In this document: in pieces, positions 7,526 through 16,011 of the stretch | Numbering within the stretch: position 1 is the stretch's first letter | Layout: each line of letters opens with the position of its first letter | Assembly: GCA_965279255.1 (NCBI GenBank) | Contig: OZ257146.1 | Coordinates: 3,100,001-3,164,000 of the forward strand | DNA from: CAMFLJ01 sp965279255 | Lineage (GTDB): Bacteria; Actinomycetota; Acidimicrobiia; Acidimicrobiales; Acidimicrobilacustridaceae | Direction of reading: 5' to 3' | Length of the DNA: 64,000 nucleotides | Notes under the pieces: generated by a model | Seen by the model: the letters and a program-made list of their open reading frames with translations, nothing else | What the model was told of the DNA's origin: nothing | The model's database searches: none | Program-made: the position numbers and the translations under genes

Positions 7526-8830
7526 ATGGGGCTGGCTGAACTCCTCTACCAGGCGCTCGGGGGAGCGCTCCCGCTGCGGTTGGAGCTGTACGACGGATCG
7601 GCGGCCGGGCCGGCCGACGCCAAGGTCCGCATGGTCGTGCGCTCGCGCGAAGGGCTGGCCCGCTTCCTGTCCCGTCCCGGCGAGCTCGGCATCGCCCGGG
7701 CCTACGTCTCCGGCGACGTCGACATCGACGGCGACCTGTTCGCGGGGCTCGAGGAGGCGGCGCAGCTCGACCTGAGCCTGCGCCAGATCGACCCGGTCGC
7801 GATCGCCCGGCTGCTGCGGGCCACCGGCCTCGGCGTGCTGCGCAGCCCTCCCCCACCGCCCGAGGAGGCCCGCCTGCGCGGCGGCCTGCACACCCGCTCT
7901 CGCGACCGCGCCGCGATCTCGCACCACTACGACGTGAGCAACGAGTTCTACCGGACCGTGCTCGGGCCCTCGATGGTCTACTCCTGCGCCGTGTGGGACA
8001 GTCCGGAGCAGACCCTCGAAGAGGCGCAGGCGGCCAAGCTCGAGCTGATCTGCCAGAAGCTGGGCCTGCGGCCCGGCATGCGCCTGCTCGACGTGGGCTG
8101 TGGGTGGGGCAGCCTCGTGATGCACGCCGCGGCCCATCACGGCGTCGAGGCCGTGGGCATCACCATCTCGACCGAGCAGGCCACCCTCGCCCGCGAGCGG
8201 GTGGCCGCCGCCGGGCTCGACGACCGCGTCGAGATCCGGTTGCAGGACTACCGCGACGTGCACGACGGGCCGTTCGACGCCATCAGCTCGATCGGCATGT
8301 TCGAGCACGTGGGCCGCAACCGCATGGAGGAGTACGTCCACGACCTCTACCGCCTCCTGCGGCCGCAGGGCCGGCTGCTGAACCACGCCATCAGCCGCCC
8401 CGGCTACCCCCAGGGCGACAGCCGGATCGGTCGCACCAAGGCGCTCTACCGACGCCTCGCCACCGCCGTCGGCTCCGACGTCACCAGCCGCGTCGACAGC
8501 CAGCTCATGCAGCGCTACGTGTTCCCCGACGGCGAGCTGCACGAGGTCGGGGTCGTCGTGTCGATGCTGCAGGAGAACGGCTTCGAGGTCCGGCACCTCG
8601 AGTCGCTCCGCGAGCACTACGCCCTCACGCTGCGCCACTGGGTCTCGAACCTGGAGGCCGGGTGGGAGGCCGCCGTGGCCGAGGTCGGTGAGGCCCGGGC
8701 CCGCGTCTGGCGCCTCTACATGGCGGCGTGCGCGATCACCTTCGGCCTCGGCGGCGTGTCGGTGCAGCAGGTGCTGGCGGTGAAGGCCCCCGACGGCGTG
8801 AGCGGGCTCCCGCTGCGGCCCGCCTACTGA
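7526..8830 (+). CDS. cyclopropane-fatty-acid-phospholipid synthase family protein
   Basis: A 434-residue SAM-dependent enzyme of the CFA synthase/UfaA1 family, which adds a methylene or methyl carbon to unsaturated phospholipid acyl chains. An N-terminal region with ARAYVSGDVDIDGDLF (about 57-72) is followed by HHYDVSNEFYRTVLGPSMVY (133-152), the SAM site LLDVGCGWGS (187-196) and EHVGRNRMEEY. The start ATG 7526 follows GGGAGG by 5 nt. In actinobacteria such enzymes can make 10-methyl or cyclopropane fatty acids; which product applies here is not decidable. It is divergent from the RNA methyltransferase. Confidence 0.93.
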   Translation: MGLAELLYQALGGALPLRLELYDGSAAGPADAKVRMVVRSREGLARFLSRPGELGIARAYVSGDVDIDGDLFAGLEEAAQLDLSLRQIDPVAIARLLRATGLGVLRSPPPPPEEARLRGGLHTRSRDRAAISHHYDVSNEFYRTVLGPSMVYSCAVWDSPEQTLEEAQAAKLELICQKLGLRPGMRLLDVGCGWGSLVMHAAAHHGVEAVGITISTEQATLARERVAAAGLDDRVEIRLQDYRDVHDGPFDAISSIGMFEHVGRNRMEEYVHDLYRLLRPQGRLLNHAISRPGYPQGDSRIGRTKALYRRLATAVGSDVTSRVDSQLMQRYVFPDGELHEVGVVVSMLQENGFEVRHLESLREHYALTLRHWVSNLEAGWEAAVAEVGEARARVWRLYMAACAITFGLGGVSVQQVLAVKAPDGVSGLPLRPAY

Positions 8831-8852
8831 CCGCGGCCTCCGGGCCGGGGTG

Positions 8853-8859
8853 TTAGAAC
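8853..8859 (+). promoter_or_regulatory. -10-like element of a leaderless gene
   Basis: TTAGAAC ends 6 nt before ATG 8866, and no Shine-Dalgarno sequence is present. This spacing puts the transcript start at or next to the start codon. Confidence 0.4.
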
Positions 8860-8865
8860 CCGACG

Positions 8866-9591
8866 ATGGATCACATCGCCGACCTGCAACGTGACGGCCT
8901 CGCCCTGCTCGACGCGGCGCGCACCGCCGGCCTCGACGCCCCCGTCGAAGCCTGCCCGGGCTGGAACGTGAGCCGCCTGGTCGGCCACACGGGCAAGGTG
9001 CTCGAGCGCACCGCCATCCTCGTGCGGGAGGGCCTCGACACCCCTCCCGGCAACGACCGCTTCGTGCGCTTCCTGGACGACGAGTCCGCGTTCGACCGCT
9101 TCGCCGCCGTGCTCGACGACACCGCCGCCGCCCTGAGCGAGGCCGACCCCGACGGGTCGTGCTGGAACTTCACCGGCACCGACCTCACCACGGGGTTCTG
9201 GACCCGCCGCATGGCCAACGAGGTCGCCGTCCACCGTGCCGACGCCGAGATCGCCGCCGGCTCCCTCCAGCCGATCGAGCCCGAGCGGGCGGTCGACGCC
9301 ATCGACGAGCTGGTCACGGTGATGCTCCCGTTCTCGGCCGCACTGAAGAACCCCGGGCTCACCGGCAGCGTCCACCTCCACTGCACCGACACCGACGGCG
9401 AGTGGCTGGCCGCCTTCACCGACGGCACCCTGGTCGCCACCCGCGAGCACGCCAAGGGCGACCTCGCCGTGCGGGGCCCGGCGTCGCCGCTGATGCTGTG
9501 GGCGTACAACCGGGTGCCGGTCGGCACCGACGGCCTCGAGTCGTTCGGCGATCCCGCCCTGCTCGACGGCTGGGCCTCGATCGTGCCCTGA
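8866..9591 (+). CDS. maleylpyruvate isomerase family mycothiol-dependent enzyme
   Basis: A 241-residue DinB-like four-helix-bundle protein of the mycothiol-dependent group. The metal triad fits His41 (LVGHTGKV), Glu119 and His123 (ANEVAVHRADAE); the CPGWNVSRLVGH signature (30-41) is typical. These enzymes use mycothiol for isomerisation or thiol transfer; the specific reaction here is unknown. The gene lies 35 nt after the CFA synthase gene and appears to have its own leaderless promoter. Confidence 0.88.
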   Translation: MDHIADLQRDGLALLDAARTAGLDAPVEACPGWNVSRLVGHTGKVLERTAILVREGLDTPPGNDRFVRFLDDESAFDRFAAVLDDTAAALSEADPDGSCWNFTGTDLTTGFWTRRMANEVAVHRADAEIAAGSLQPIEPERAVDAIDELVTVMLPFSAALKNPGLTGSVHLHCTDTDGEWLAAFTDGTLVATREHAKGDLAVRGPASPLMLWAYNRVPVGTDGLESFGDPALLDGWASIVP

Positions 9592-9596
9592 GCAGC

Positions 9597-9643
9597 CTGC
9601 CGGCTCAGCCCCGGAGAGAACCTGCGGCTCAGCCCCGGAAGAA
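9597..9643. repeat. short imperfect direct repeat at gene tail
   Basis: CTGCCGGCTCAGCCCCGGAG (9597-9616) and CTGCGGCTCAGCCCCGGAAG (9622-9641) are near copies in tandem. The second contains the stop codon (9629-9631) of the minus-strand PGPGW gene, so the 3' end of that gene appears to have been duplicated once. Confidence 0.6.
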
Positions 9644-10060
9644 GGTGAACCAGAGGCTGGCCGACACAGCCACCACGCTGACGGCGAGCCCGCCGTAGAG
9701 GACCGGCTTGGAGATGTTCCCCTCGGCGTCTGAGGGGATGCGGGCCCGCACCCGGTCGAGCAGGCGCCGGGCGAACGGGACGTCCTGGGCGAGGATGGCG
9801 AGGCCGATGGCCAGCACGACCAGGCCCGGCCCGGGGAGCACGAGCAGGAACAGCCCGGCCAGGCAGATCAGGCTGCCGGCGATGATGCGGGCGAGGCGGA
9901 ACAGCAGGTTGCGCTTGGCCTGCTCGACGGTCTCCTCCCGGCGACCGCTCTCGAGCTCGGCCTCGATCGCCGCTTCCTCGAACGCCTCGAAGCGGTCGTG
10001 GAAGCGGTGGTCGTGCCGCTCCGGGGGCACCGTCGGGCCGCGCTGATCGTCGGGGATCAC
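9629..10060 (-). CDS. PGPGW-motif transmembrane protein
   Basis: A 143-residue protein with a charged N-terminal half and at least three hydrophobic segments. The middle pair is joined by LVLPGPGLVVLAIGLAIL, which matches the PGPGW (putative transmembrane protein) family. GTG 10060 overlaps the HtpX stop by 4 nt (GTGA). It is the last gene of the ATPase-zinc ribbon-HtpX operon, which suggests a role in membrane or cation stress. The function of the family is not established. Confidence 0.82.
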   Translation of the reverse strand: MIPDDQRGPTVPPERHDHRFHDRFEAFEEAAIEAELESGRREETVEQAKRNLLFRLARIIAGSLICLAGLFLLVLPGPGLVVLAIGLAILAQDVPFARRLLDRVRARIPSDAEGNISKPVLYGGLAVSVVAVSASLWFTFFRG

Positions 10061-10992
10061 CGGACGGGCTCGACCCTGAGCGCCCGCAGCCGGGCGACGC
10101 GCTCCTCGATCGGCGGGTGGGTGGTGAACCACTTCGTCGCGCCGCCGACCCGGTTGGCCTGGTTGGCTGGCACCCTGCGGCCGGCGGGCACGTTGCGGCC
10201 CTCGGGCCGACCCCGCAGCGGGTTCACGATGTAGGCGCTGGCCTGCGACGGCATCACGTCGGCGGGGGTGCGGGCCGCGGTGGCGTCGAGCTTGAGCAGC
10301 GCCCGGGCCAGCGGCTCGGGGTCGCCCATGAGCTCGGCGCCGGCCCGGTCGGCCTCGAACTCCCGCGACCGGGAGAGCGCCATCTGGAGCAGGCCGGCGG
10401 CGATCGGGGCGGTGACTGCGATGGCGATCACGGCCACCGGGCTCGGCCCGTCGTCGTCGTCGCCCCCGCCGAACATGCCGGCCCACATCGCCATGTTGGC
10501 GGCGAAGCTGATCGCGGTGGCCACGGCGGCGGCGACCGAGCCGATGAGGATGTCGCGATGGCGGATGTGGCCGACCTCGTGGGCGATCACGCCCATCAGC
10601 TCGTCGCGGTCGCACAGCGCGATGAGGCCCGTGGTGACCGCCACCACGGCGTGCTCGGGGTTGCGACCCGTGGCGAAGGCGTTGGGCTGGGGTGAGTGGA
10701 TGAGGTACACCCGCGGCTTGGGGATGCCGGCCCGCCGGGCGATCTCGGCGACGGCCAGGTGGAGGTCGGGGGCCTCGGCCTCGGTGACGGGCACGGCGCC
10801 GGCGGCCTTCACCGCCAGCACGTCGCTCTTCCAATATGAGGCACCGCTGATGACCACCCCGAAGAGCAGGCCGATCGCCGCGCCACCGACCCCTCCGAGG
10901 AGGTAGCCGATGGCGACGAGGAGGCCGCCGATGCCGGCGAGCAGGAGCGTGGTCTTGGCCACGTTGCCGGCGCCGTAGAGCTTGCTGTCCAT
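10057..10992 (-). CDS. htpX: zinc metalloprotease HtpX (M48)
   Basis: A 311-residue membrane-bound M48 protease. Two hydrophobic segments (about 14-32 and 36-54) precede the zinc site HEVGH (138-142); two more follow, and the third zinc ligand Glu is in SREFEADRAGAELMG. It degrades misfolded membrane proteins. Downstream it overlaps the PGPGW gene by 4 nt; upstream it lies 15 nt after the zinc-ribbon gene. The C-terminal region ATKWFTTHPPIEERVARL is the usual HtpX end. Confidence 0.93.
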   Translation of the reverse strand: MDSKLYGAGNVAKTTLLLAGIGGLLVAIGYLLGGVGGAAIGLLFGVVISGASYWKSDVLAVKAAGAVPVTEAEAPDLHLAVAEIARRAGIPKPRVYLIHSPQPNAFATGRNPEHAVVAVTTGLIALCDRDELMGVIAHEVGHIRHRDILIGSVAAAVATAISFAANMAMWAGMFGGGDDDDGPSPVAVIAIAVTAPIAAGLLQMALSRSREFEADRAGAELMGDPEPLARALLKLDATAARTPADVMPSQASAYIVNPLRGRPEGRNVPAGRRVPANQANRVGGATKWFTTHPPIEERVARLRALRVEPVR

Positions 10993-11007
10993 GTCGGTCC
11001 GTCCCTC

Positions 11008-11346
11008 CTAGAAGTCGAAGATGTCCTCGATGAAGTTCTTCCGCTTCTTCTTCTTGTACGCGGGCTGCTCGTAGCCCCGTCGGTCGTCGCTGCGGTAGCG
11101 GTCGTCGCGGTAGCGGTCGTCGAGGTAGCGGTCGTCGCCCCGGCCGCTGTCGCGTGGCGGAGCGGGAGCGGCGGGGGCGGAGGACGCCATGGGGGCGACC
11201 GCCCCGACCTCGGCGTGGGAGCGCTCGAGGATCTTGTCGAGCTCACCCCGGTCGAGCCACACCCCCCGGCACTCCGGGCAGTAGTCGATCTCCACGCCCT
11301 GACGCTCGGTCATGAGCAGGTTCACGTCGCAGTGGGGGCACGTCAT
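11008..11346 (-). CDS. zinc-ribbon (zf-TFIIB) protein
   Basis: A 112-residue protein. Residues 1-42 are a zf-TFIIB ribbon with CPHC and CPEC metal pairs and the GVWLDRGELDKI segment. It is followed by an Ala/Pro linker, a DDRYxDDRY repeat tract and a lysine cluster KKKKRK before an acidic IEDIFDF end. ATG 11346 overlaps the ATPase stop by 4 nt (ATGA) and has GGAGGTGA upstream. The role is unknown; the repeated Asp-Asp-Arg-Tyr units and basic patch suggest protein or nucleic-acid binding. Confidence 0.85.
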   Translation of the reverse strand: MTCPHCDVNLLMTERQGVEIDYCPECRGVWLDRGELDKILERSHAEVGAVAPMASSAPAAPAPPRDSGRGDDRYLDDRYRDDRYRSDDRRGYEQPAYKKKKRKNFIEDIFDF

Positions 11347-14204
11347 CGGGGGCTCACCTCCGGGGTCGCGGTCATGCTCGGGATCGGGGCCGAGGTCGCG
11401 GCGGGAGTCGCCGGCACGGCGGCGGCCGCGGCGTGCTCGCCTCGACGCAGCAGGAGGCGGACCCCGACCTTGCGCAGCTCCTCCACCACCAGCACCGAGA
11501 GGGCGACGAGGAGGGCCACGCCCCACTGCTCCCACGTGAGGTGCTCGGTGCCGAAGAGCGACTGGAGCGGGTTCCAGATCGTGGCGAGGACCTGGAGCAC
11601 GACGACCCCGCCGACCACCGCCCAGAGGCGCCAGTTGGTGAAGGTGTAGCGGCAGAACACCGAGCCGTTCTCGGTGCGGGAGTTGAAGACGTTGACCATC
11701 TGCTGGAGCACGAAGGCGGTGAACGCCATGGTGAGGGCGATGTCCTCGCCGTAGCGGTCGCGGGCCCACACGAACATCGTGAGGATGCCGGCGGCCATCA
11801 CCACGCCGAGGAACACCAGGCGCCCGATGCGGCGGCCGGTGAGGATGGCGGCGTCGCTGGCGATCGGCGTGCGCCCCATCACCCCGGGCTGGGGCTTGTC
11901 GACGCCGAGGGTCATGGCCGGCGGGCCGTCGGCGATGAGGTTGACCCACAGCACCTGGATGGGGCTGAAGGGCACCGGCAGGCCGAACAGCGACGCCCCG
12001 AGGATGGTGCTGATGGCGCCCATGTTCGTGGCCAGCTGGAACCGCACGAACTTGACGATGTTGTCGTAGATGGTGCGGCCCCGCTCGACCGCCTTGACGA
12101 TGGTGGCGAAGTTGTCGTCGGTGAGCACCATGTCACCGGCTTCCTTGGTGACCTCGGTGCCGGTGATGCCCATGGCCACGCCGATGTCGGCCCGGCGCAG
12201 CGCCGCGGCGTCGTTCACCCCGTCGCCGGTCATGGCCACGATGTGGCCCCGGCTCTTGAGCGCCTCGACGACCCGCACCTTGTGCTCGGGCGAGACCCGG
12301 GCGCAGACGCCGATGCCGTCGATCTGGTCGGCGAGCTCCTCGTCGGTCATCGCCGTGAGCTCGTCGCCCGTGACGACCCGGCCCTCGATGCCCAGCTCGG
12401 CAGCGATGGCCCCGGCGGTGGTGGCGTGGTCGCCGGTGATCATCTTCACGGCGATGCCCGCCGAGTGGCAGAGGCGGATGGCGTCGCGGGCCTCGGAGCG
12501 GGGCGGGTCGACGATGCCGACCAGGACCTCGAGGGTGAGCTCGGACATCCAGCGGTCGGGGTCGGCGACCTCGCCGTCGGGGCCGAGCACGTCGCCGGCG
12601 GGGAGCTCCCGGGTGGCCACCGCGAGCACGCGCATCCCCTGGGCGGCGAGGCGGTCGTTGTCGGCCCGGCGGGCGGCCAGCGCCATGGCGTCGAGGGGGC
12701 GCTCGGAGCCGTCGCCGTCGACGAAGGTCGTCGCCCGGTCGAGCAGGACGTCGGGGGCGCCCTTCACGCACACCAGGACGTCGCTGTTGGAGTCCTCGGG
12801 GTCGGACCAGTGGAAGGTGGCCATGAACTTGTGGGCCGAGTCGAACGGGACCTCACCGAGGCGGACGCGGTCGCGCCGGGCTGCAGGGGCGTCGATGCCG
12901 ACCTTGGCGGCCACCACCACCAGCGCGGCCTCGGTGGGGTCGCCCACGATGCCCGGGCCGATCTCGGTGTCGCGGGCGACCGCGTCGGAGCACAGGGCGG
13001 CGGCGAGCATCGCCCGGGTCATGGTGGCGTCGTCGACGGGCCGGCCGTCGACGTCGAGCAGGTCGCCGTCGGTGGCGTAGCCCTCGCCCGAGACGGTCCA
13101 GACCGCACCGCCCCGCACGACCTCGCGGGCCGTCATCTGGTTGAGGGTGAGGGTGCCGGTCTTGTCGGAGCAGATCACCGAGGTGGAACCGAGCGTCTCG
13201 ACCGAGTGGAGTCGCTTCACGATGGCGTGCTGCTTGGCCATGCGGGAGATGCCGATGGCGAGGGTGACGGTGACCACCGCGGGCAGGCCCTCGGGGATGG
13301 CGGCGACCGCGAGCGCCACGGCTCCGAGGGCAGCGTCGGCGAAGTCGGCGCCCTGCGCCATCTGCAGCACGAAGACGAGGCCGACGGCGACACCGGCGAT
13401 CATGGCCAGGCGCTTGCCGAGGCGGTCGAGCTGGCGCTGGAGAGGGGTCTCGCCCACCTCGGAGCCGCCGAGCATCTCGGCGACCTTGCCCATCTCGGTG
13501 CCCATGCCAGTGGAGGTCACGACGACCTCGGCCCGGCCCCGCACCACCGTGGTGTTCATGAAGACCGCCGAGTGCCGGTCGCCCAGAGGCGAGTCGGCCG
13601 CCGCCAACGAGGTGGCGTCCTTCTCGACGGGGACGGACTCGCCGGTCAGCGACGACTCGTCGATCGACAGGTTGGCGGCCACCACGAGGCGGCCGTCGGC
13701 GGGCACGCGGTCGCCGGCCTCGAGCAGCACGACGTCGCCGGGCACGAGGTCGTCGGTGATGACCTCGACGATGTCGCCGCCGCGACGCACTCGCACCTTG
13801 GAGACGAGCATCTTCTCGAGGGCGGCGAGGGCGTTGGAGGCCTTGGCCTCCTGGAAGTAGCCGAGCACCGCGTTGATCAGGAGCACGACGCCGATGACGA
13901 CCGTGTCCTTGAGGTCACCGAGGGCACCGGCGATCACCGCCGCCACGATGAGGATCACGACGATGCCGCTGCGGAACTGGTCGAGGAAGAGCTTCCAGCG
14001 GGGGCGCTGGGGCGGCTCGGCCAGGCGGTTGAGGCCGTAGCGCTCGACCCGTTCGGCCACCTGGGCCAGGGTGAGGCCCTCGGCGGGGTCGACCTCGAGC
14101 CGGGCCGTCACATCGGTGGCGGCCATGGCGTGCCACACGGGCGCGTCAGCCACAGCCGGTGCACGCTCGGATGCGAGGGAAGCCGAATCGGACGAGGGGG
14201 CCAT
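11343..14204 (-). CDS. cation-transporting P-type ATPase (Ca2+ type)
   Basis: A 953-residue P2-type ATPase. A cation-ATPase N domain (about 23-80) precedes TGES (187-190), the M4 motif AAIPEGLPAV (301-310), the phosphorylation site DKTGT (D347), GDGVNDAAAL in the hinge, and C-terminal helices with WVNLIADGPPAMTLG (M6). By comparison with SERCA, site II residues (Glu of PEGL, Asn and Asp of M6) are kept. The site I Glu of M5 is Ala (ATNMGAIS), as in single-ion Ca2+ ATPases. It probably exports Ca2+, though Na+ or Mn2+ cannot be excluded. It is the first gene of the operon; GGAG lies 5 nt before ATG 14204. Confidence 0.93.
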   Translation of the reverse strand: MAPSSDSASLASERAPAVADAPVWHAMAATDVTARLEVDPAEGLTLAQVAERVERYGLNRLAEPPQRPRWKLFLDQFRSGIVVILIVAAVIAGALGDLKDTVVIGVVLLINAVLGYFQEAKASNALAALEKMLVSKVRVRRGGDIVEVITDDLVPGDVVLLEAGDRVPADGRLVVAANLSIDESSLTGESVPVEKDATSLAAADSPLGDRHSAVFMNTTVVRGRAEVVVTSTGMGTEMGKVAEMLGGSEVGETPLQRQLDRLGKRLAMIAGVAVGLVFVLQMAQGADFADAALGAVALAVAAIPEGLPAVVTVTLAIGISRMAKQHAIVKRLHSVETLGSTSVICSDKTGTLTLNQMTAREVVRGGAVWTVSGEGYATDGDLLDVDGRPVDDATMTRAMLAAALCSDAVARDTEIGPGIVGDPTEAALVVVAAKVGIDAPAARRDRVRLGEVPFDSAHKFMATFHWSDPEDSNSDVLVCVKGAPDVLLDRATTFVDGDGSERPLDAMALAARRADNDRLAAQGMRVLAVATRELPAGDVLGPDGEVADPDRWMSELTLEVLVGIVDPPRSEARDAIRLCHSAGIAVKMITGDHATTAGAIAAELGIEGRVVTGDELTAMTDEELADQIDGIGVCARVSPEHKVRVVEALKSRGHIVAMTGDGVNDAAALRRADIGVAMGITGTEVTKEAGDMVLTDDNFATIVKAVERGRTIYDNIVKFVRFQLATNMGAISTILGASLFGLPVPFSPIQVLWVNLIADGPPAMTLGVDKPQPGVMGRTPIASDAAILTGRRIGRLVFLGVVMAAGILTMFVWARDRYGEDIALTMAFTAFVLQQMVNVFNSRTENGSVFCRYTFTNWRLWAVVGGVVVLQVLATIWNPLQSLFGTEHLTWEQWGVALLVALSVLVVEELRKVGVRLLLRRGEHAAAAAVPATPAATSAPIPSMTATPEVSPR

Positions 14205-14479
14205 CTGGTCTCCGGTCAGGGTCGAGAAGGACGCTGGGGATCGAGTGCGGTTGCACGGGATCCGACCGGAGGTCTCCCCCTACTCGTCAGAGCCAGCGGG
14301 GCCGGGAGAGCCGACCCGGGGGCCGGTCCGCCGTGATGACGACACCGCTGTGACGGGGTACTCCCCTCACTGCCGACCAGTATGCCCGAGCCAGGCGGGC
14401 GCGCCAACGCGAATGCCCGAAAAGATCTTCGTATGTCGCCGGAGCGGCGGAGACGATGACCGGTGGGCCGCCGACGCGG
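14205..14479. other. intergenic region upstream of the ATPase operon
   Basis: A 275-bp stretch without a convincing gene. It must contain the promoter of the minus-strand ATPase operon and the 3' end of the TrkA transcript. A short quasi-palindrome GGGGTACTCCCC (about 14357-14368) and AAGATCTT (14422-14429) are visible, but no clear -35/-10 pair was found. Confidence 0.5.
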
Positions 14480-15148
14480 TCAGCCGACCAGCAGGCGGCG
14501 GACCTCGTCCTCGGCGTCGACGGTGGCGAGGACGAGGACCTCGTCGCCGGCACCGAGCACCGTGTCGCCGCGGGGGACGACGAGGTGGTCGGAGCGGAGC
14601 ACGGCCACGACGGTGGAGTCGCGGGGCAGGCCCAGGTTCTGGATCTGGACGCCCTCGGCCGGCGAGTTGTCGGCCAGGGTGACCTCGGAGAGGCGGGCCC
14701 GGTCGTTCTCGAACGACAGGAGGCGCACGAGCGACCCGACCGACACGGCCTCCTCGACCAGCGCGGTGAGCAGGTGGGGGGTGGAGACGGAGACGTCGAC
14801 GCCCCAGCTGGCGTTGAACATCCACTCGTTCGAGGGGTTGTTCACGCGGGCGACGACGCGGGGAACGCCGAACTCCTGCTTCGCCAGCAGCGAGATGACG
14901 AGGTTGTCCTCGTCGTCACCGGTGACGGCGACGACGACGTCGGCCCGCTCGGGCTCGGCCTTGGCGAACGAGGAGACCTCGCAGCCGTCGAGGTTCAGCC
15001 AGGTGACGCCCTCGGCCTCGTGGGCGGCCAGCGCACGAGACACGCGGTCGGGGTCGACCTCGATGATGAGGACCTCGTGGCCCGCCTTGTGGAGCTCGGT
15101 GGCGATGTAGGTGCCGACGTTGCCGCCGCCTGCGATGAGGACGCGCAT
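14480..15148 (-). CDS. trkA: TrkA family potassium uptake regulator (RCK)
   Basis: A 222-residue protein with an N-terminal RCK_N Rossmann domain (MRVLIAGGGNVGTYIATEL, acidic end of strand 2 IIEVDPD) and a C-terminal TrkA-C domain from about residue 135. It would bind NAD(H) or a nucleotide and gate a K+ transporter. Its ATG shares one base with the stop of the upstream TrkA gene (TGATG). No channel subunit is in the window, as with the Mycobacterium ceoBC pair. Confidence 0.92.
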   Translation of the reverse strand: MRVLIAGGGNVGTYIATELHKAGHEVLIIEVDPDRVSRALAAHEAEGVTWLNLDGCEVSSFAKAEPERADVVVAVTGDDEDNLVISLLAKQEFGVPRVVARVNNPSNEWMFNASWGVDVSVSTPHLLTALVEEAVSVGSLVRLLSFENDRARLSEVTLADNSPAEGVQIQNLGLPRDSTVVAVLRSDHLVVPRGDTVLGAGDEVLVLATVDAEDEVRRLLVG

Positions 15149-15822
15149 CAGTGGTGACCTCCCTGGTCAGCCGGCGCGGAGGCCAGGCGGCGGTCGAGCT
15201 CCTCGATGCGGTCACCGGCGACGGCGACCCACACCACGTCGCCCTCCTGGGCGAGGAGGGCGGGCGAGACGATCTGGGCGACTCCGAGGCGGGTCAGCGC
15301 GGCGACCCGCGCCACGCCGTCGCCCTCGATGCCGACGAGGGGGTGACCGGCCCAGGCGGTGGGGACGACCCGCTCGACGAGGCAGACCTTGGCGCTCGGG
15401 TCGATCCACTCGACGCCGTCGACGTCGGGCTCGATGCGACGGAGCACCCGCTCGATCGCCCAGCCGACGGTGGCGACGGTGGAGATGCCGAGGCGCTCGT
15501 AGATGGCGGCCCGGCGCTGGTCGTAGATGCGGGCCACGACGCGCTCGATGCCGAAGAACTCACGCGCCGTGCGGGCGACGAGGATGTTCGAGTTGTCGCC
15601 GTTGGTGACGGCGGCGAGCGCACCCGCCCGCTCGATCCCGGCGGCGATCAGGACGTTGCGGTCGAAGCCCACGCCCACGAAGGTCTCGCCCGAGAAGTCC
15701 TCGGGGAGTCGGCGGAAGGCCGTTGGCTTGCGGTCGACCACCGACACGGTGTGACCCTGGCTCACGAGGGTGGCGGCCAGACCGGAACCGACCCGACCAC
15801 ACCCGACGACGACGACGTGCAC
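15148..15822 (-). CDS. trkA: TrkA family potassium uptake regulator (RCK), first of pair
   Basis: A 224-residue RCK protein: VVVVGCGRVGSGLAATL (Rossmann glycine motif), VSVVDRKP, then a TrkA-C-like domain from about residue 140. GTG 15822 is chosen because GGAGG lies 10 nt upstream and a good promoter (15863-15891) would start the transcript about 33 nt before it; the frame is open to 15906. It overlaps the second TrkA gene by one base, so the two probably form a heteromeric gating ring. Confidence 0.92.
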   Translation of the reverse strand: MHVVVVGCGRVGSGLAATLVSQGHTVSVVDRKPTAFRRLPEDFSGETFVGVGFDRNVLIAAGIERAGALAAVTNGDNSNILVARTAREFFGIERVVARIYDQRRAAIYERLGISTVATVGWAIERVLRRIEPDVDGVEWIDPSAKVCLVERVVPTAWAGHPLVGIEGDGVARVAALTRLGVAQIVSPALLAQEGDVVWVAVAGDRIEELDRRLASAPADQGGHH

Positions 15823-15862
15823 GTGCTTGACACCTCCACAGCCCGAGCGGGCACGGCGGCCG

Positions 15863-15891
15863 ATCCTAGGACTCCTCACCACGAGCGCAAA
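15863..15891 (-). promoter_or_regulatory. promoter of the trkA pair
   Basis: On the minus strand, TTTGCG (15891-15886) and TAGGAT (15868-15863) are separated by 17 bp. This is a housekeeping-type promoter with a start near 15855, about 33 nt before GTG 15822. Confidence 0.55.
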
Positions 15892-16011
15892 GCCCACATC
15901 GGTCACGCGGGCGGAACGGGTCAGACAGCGTTCAGCCCGGGGGAACGGAGGCGTACTCCAGGGGATACCGGGGGCATTCCCGACCGGCGACGAGCTCGGC
16001 CCGGCCGCCGA

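Noticed and set aside
14357..14429. GGGGTACTCCCC and AAGATCTT as operators of the ATPase operon
   Set aside because: Short, no matching pair in the ATPase promoter direction; not distinguishable from chance.
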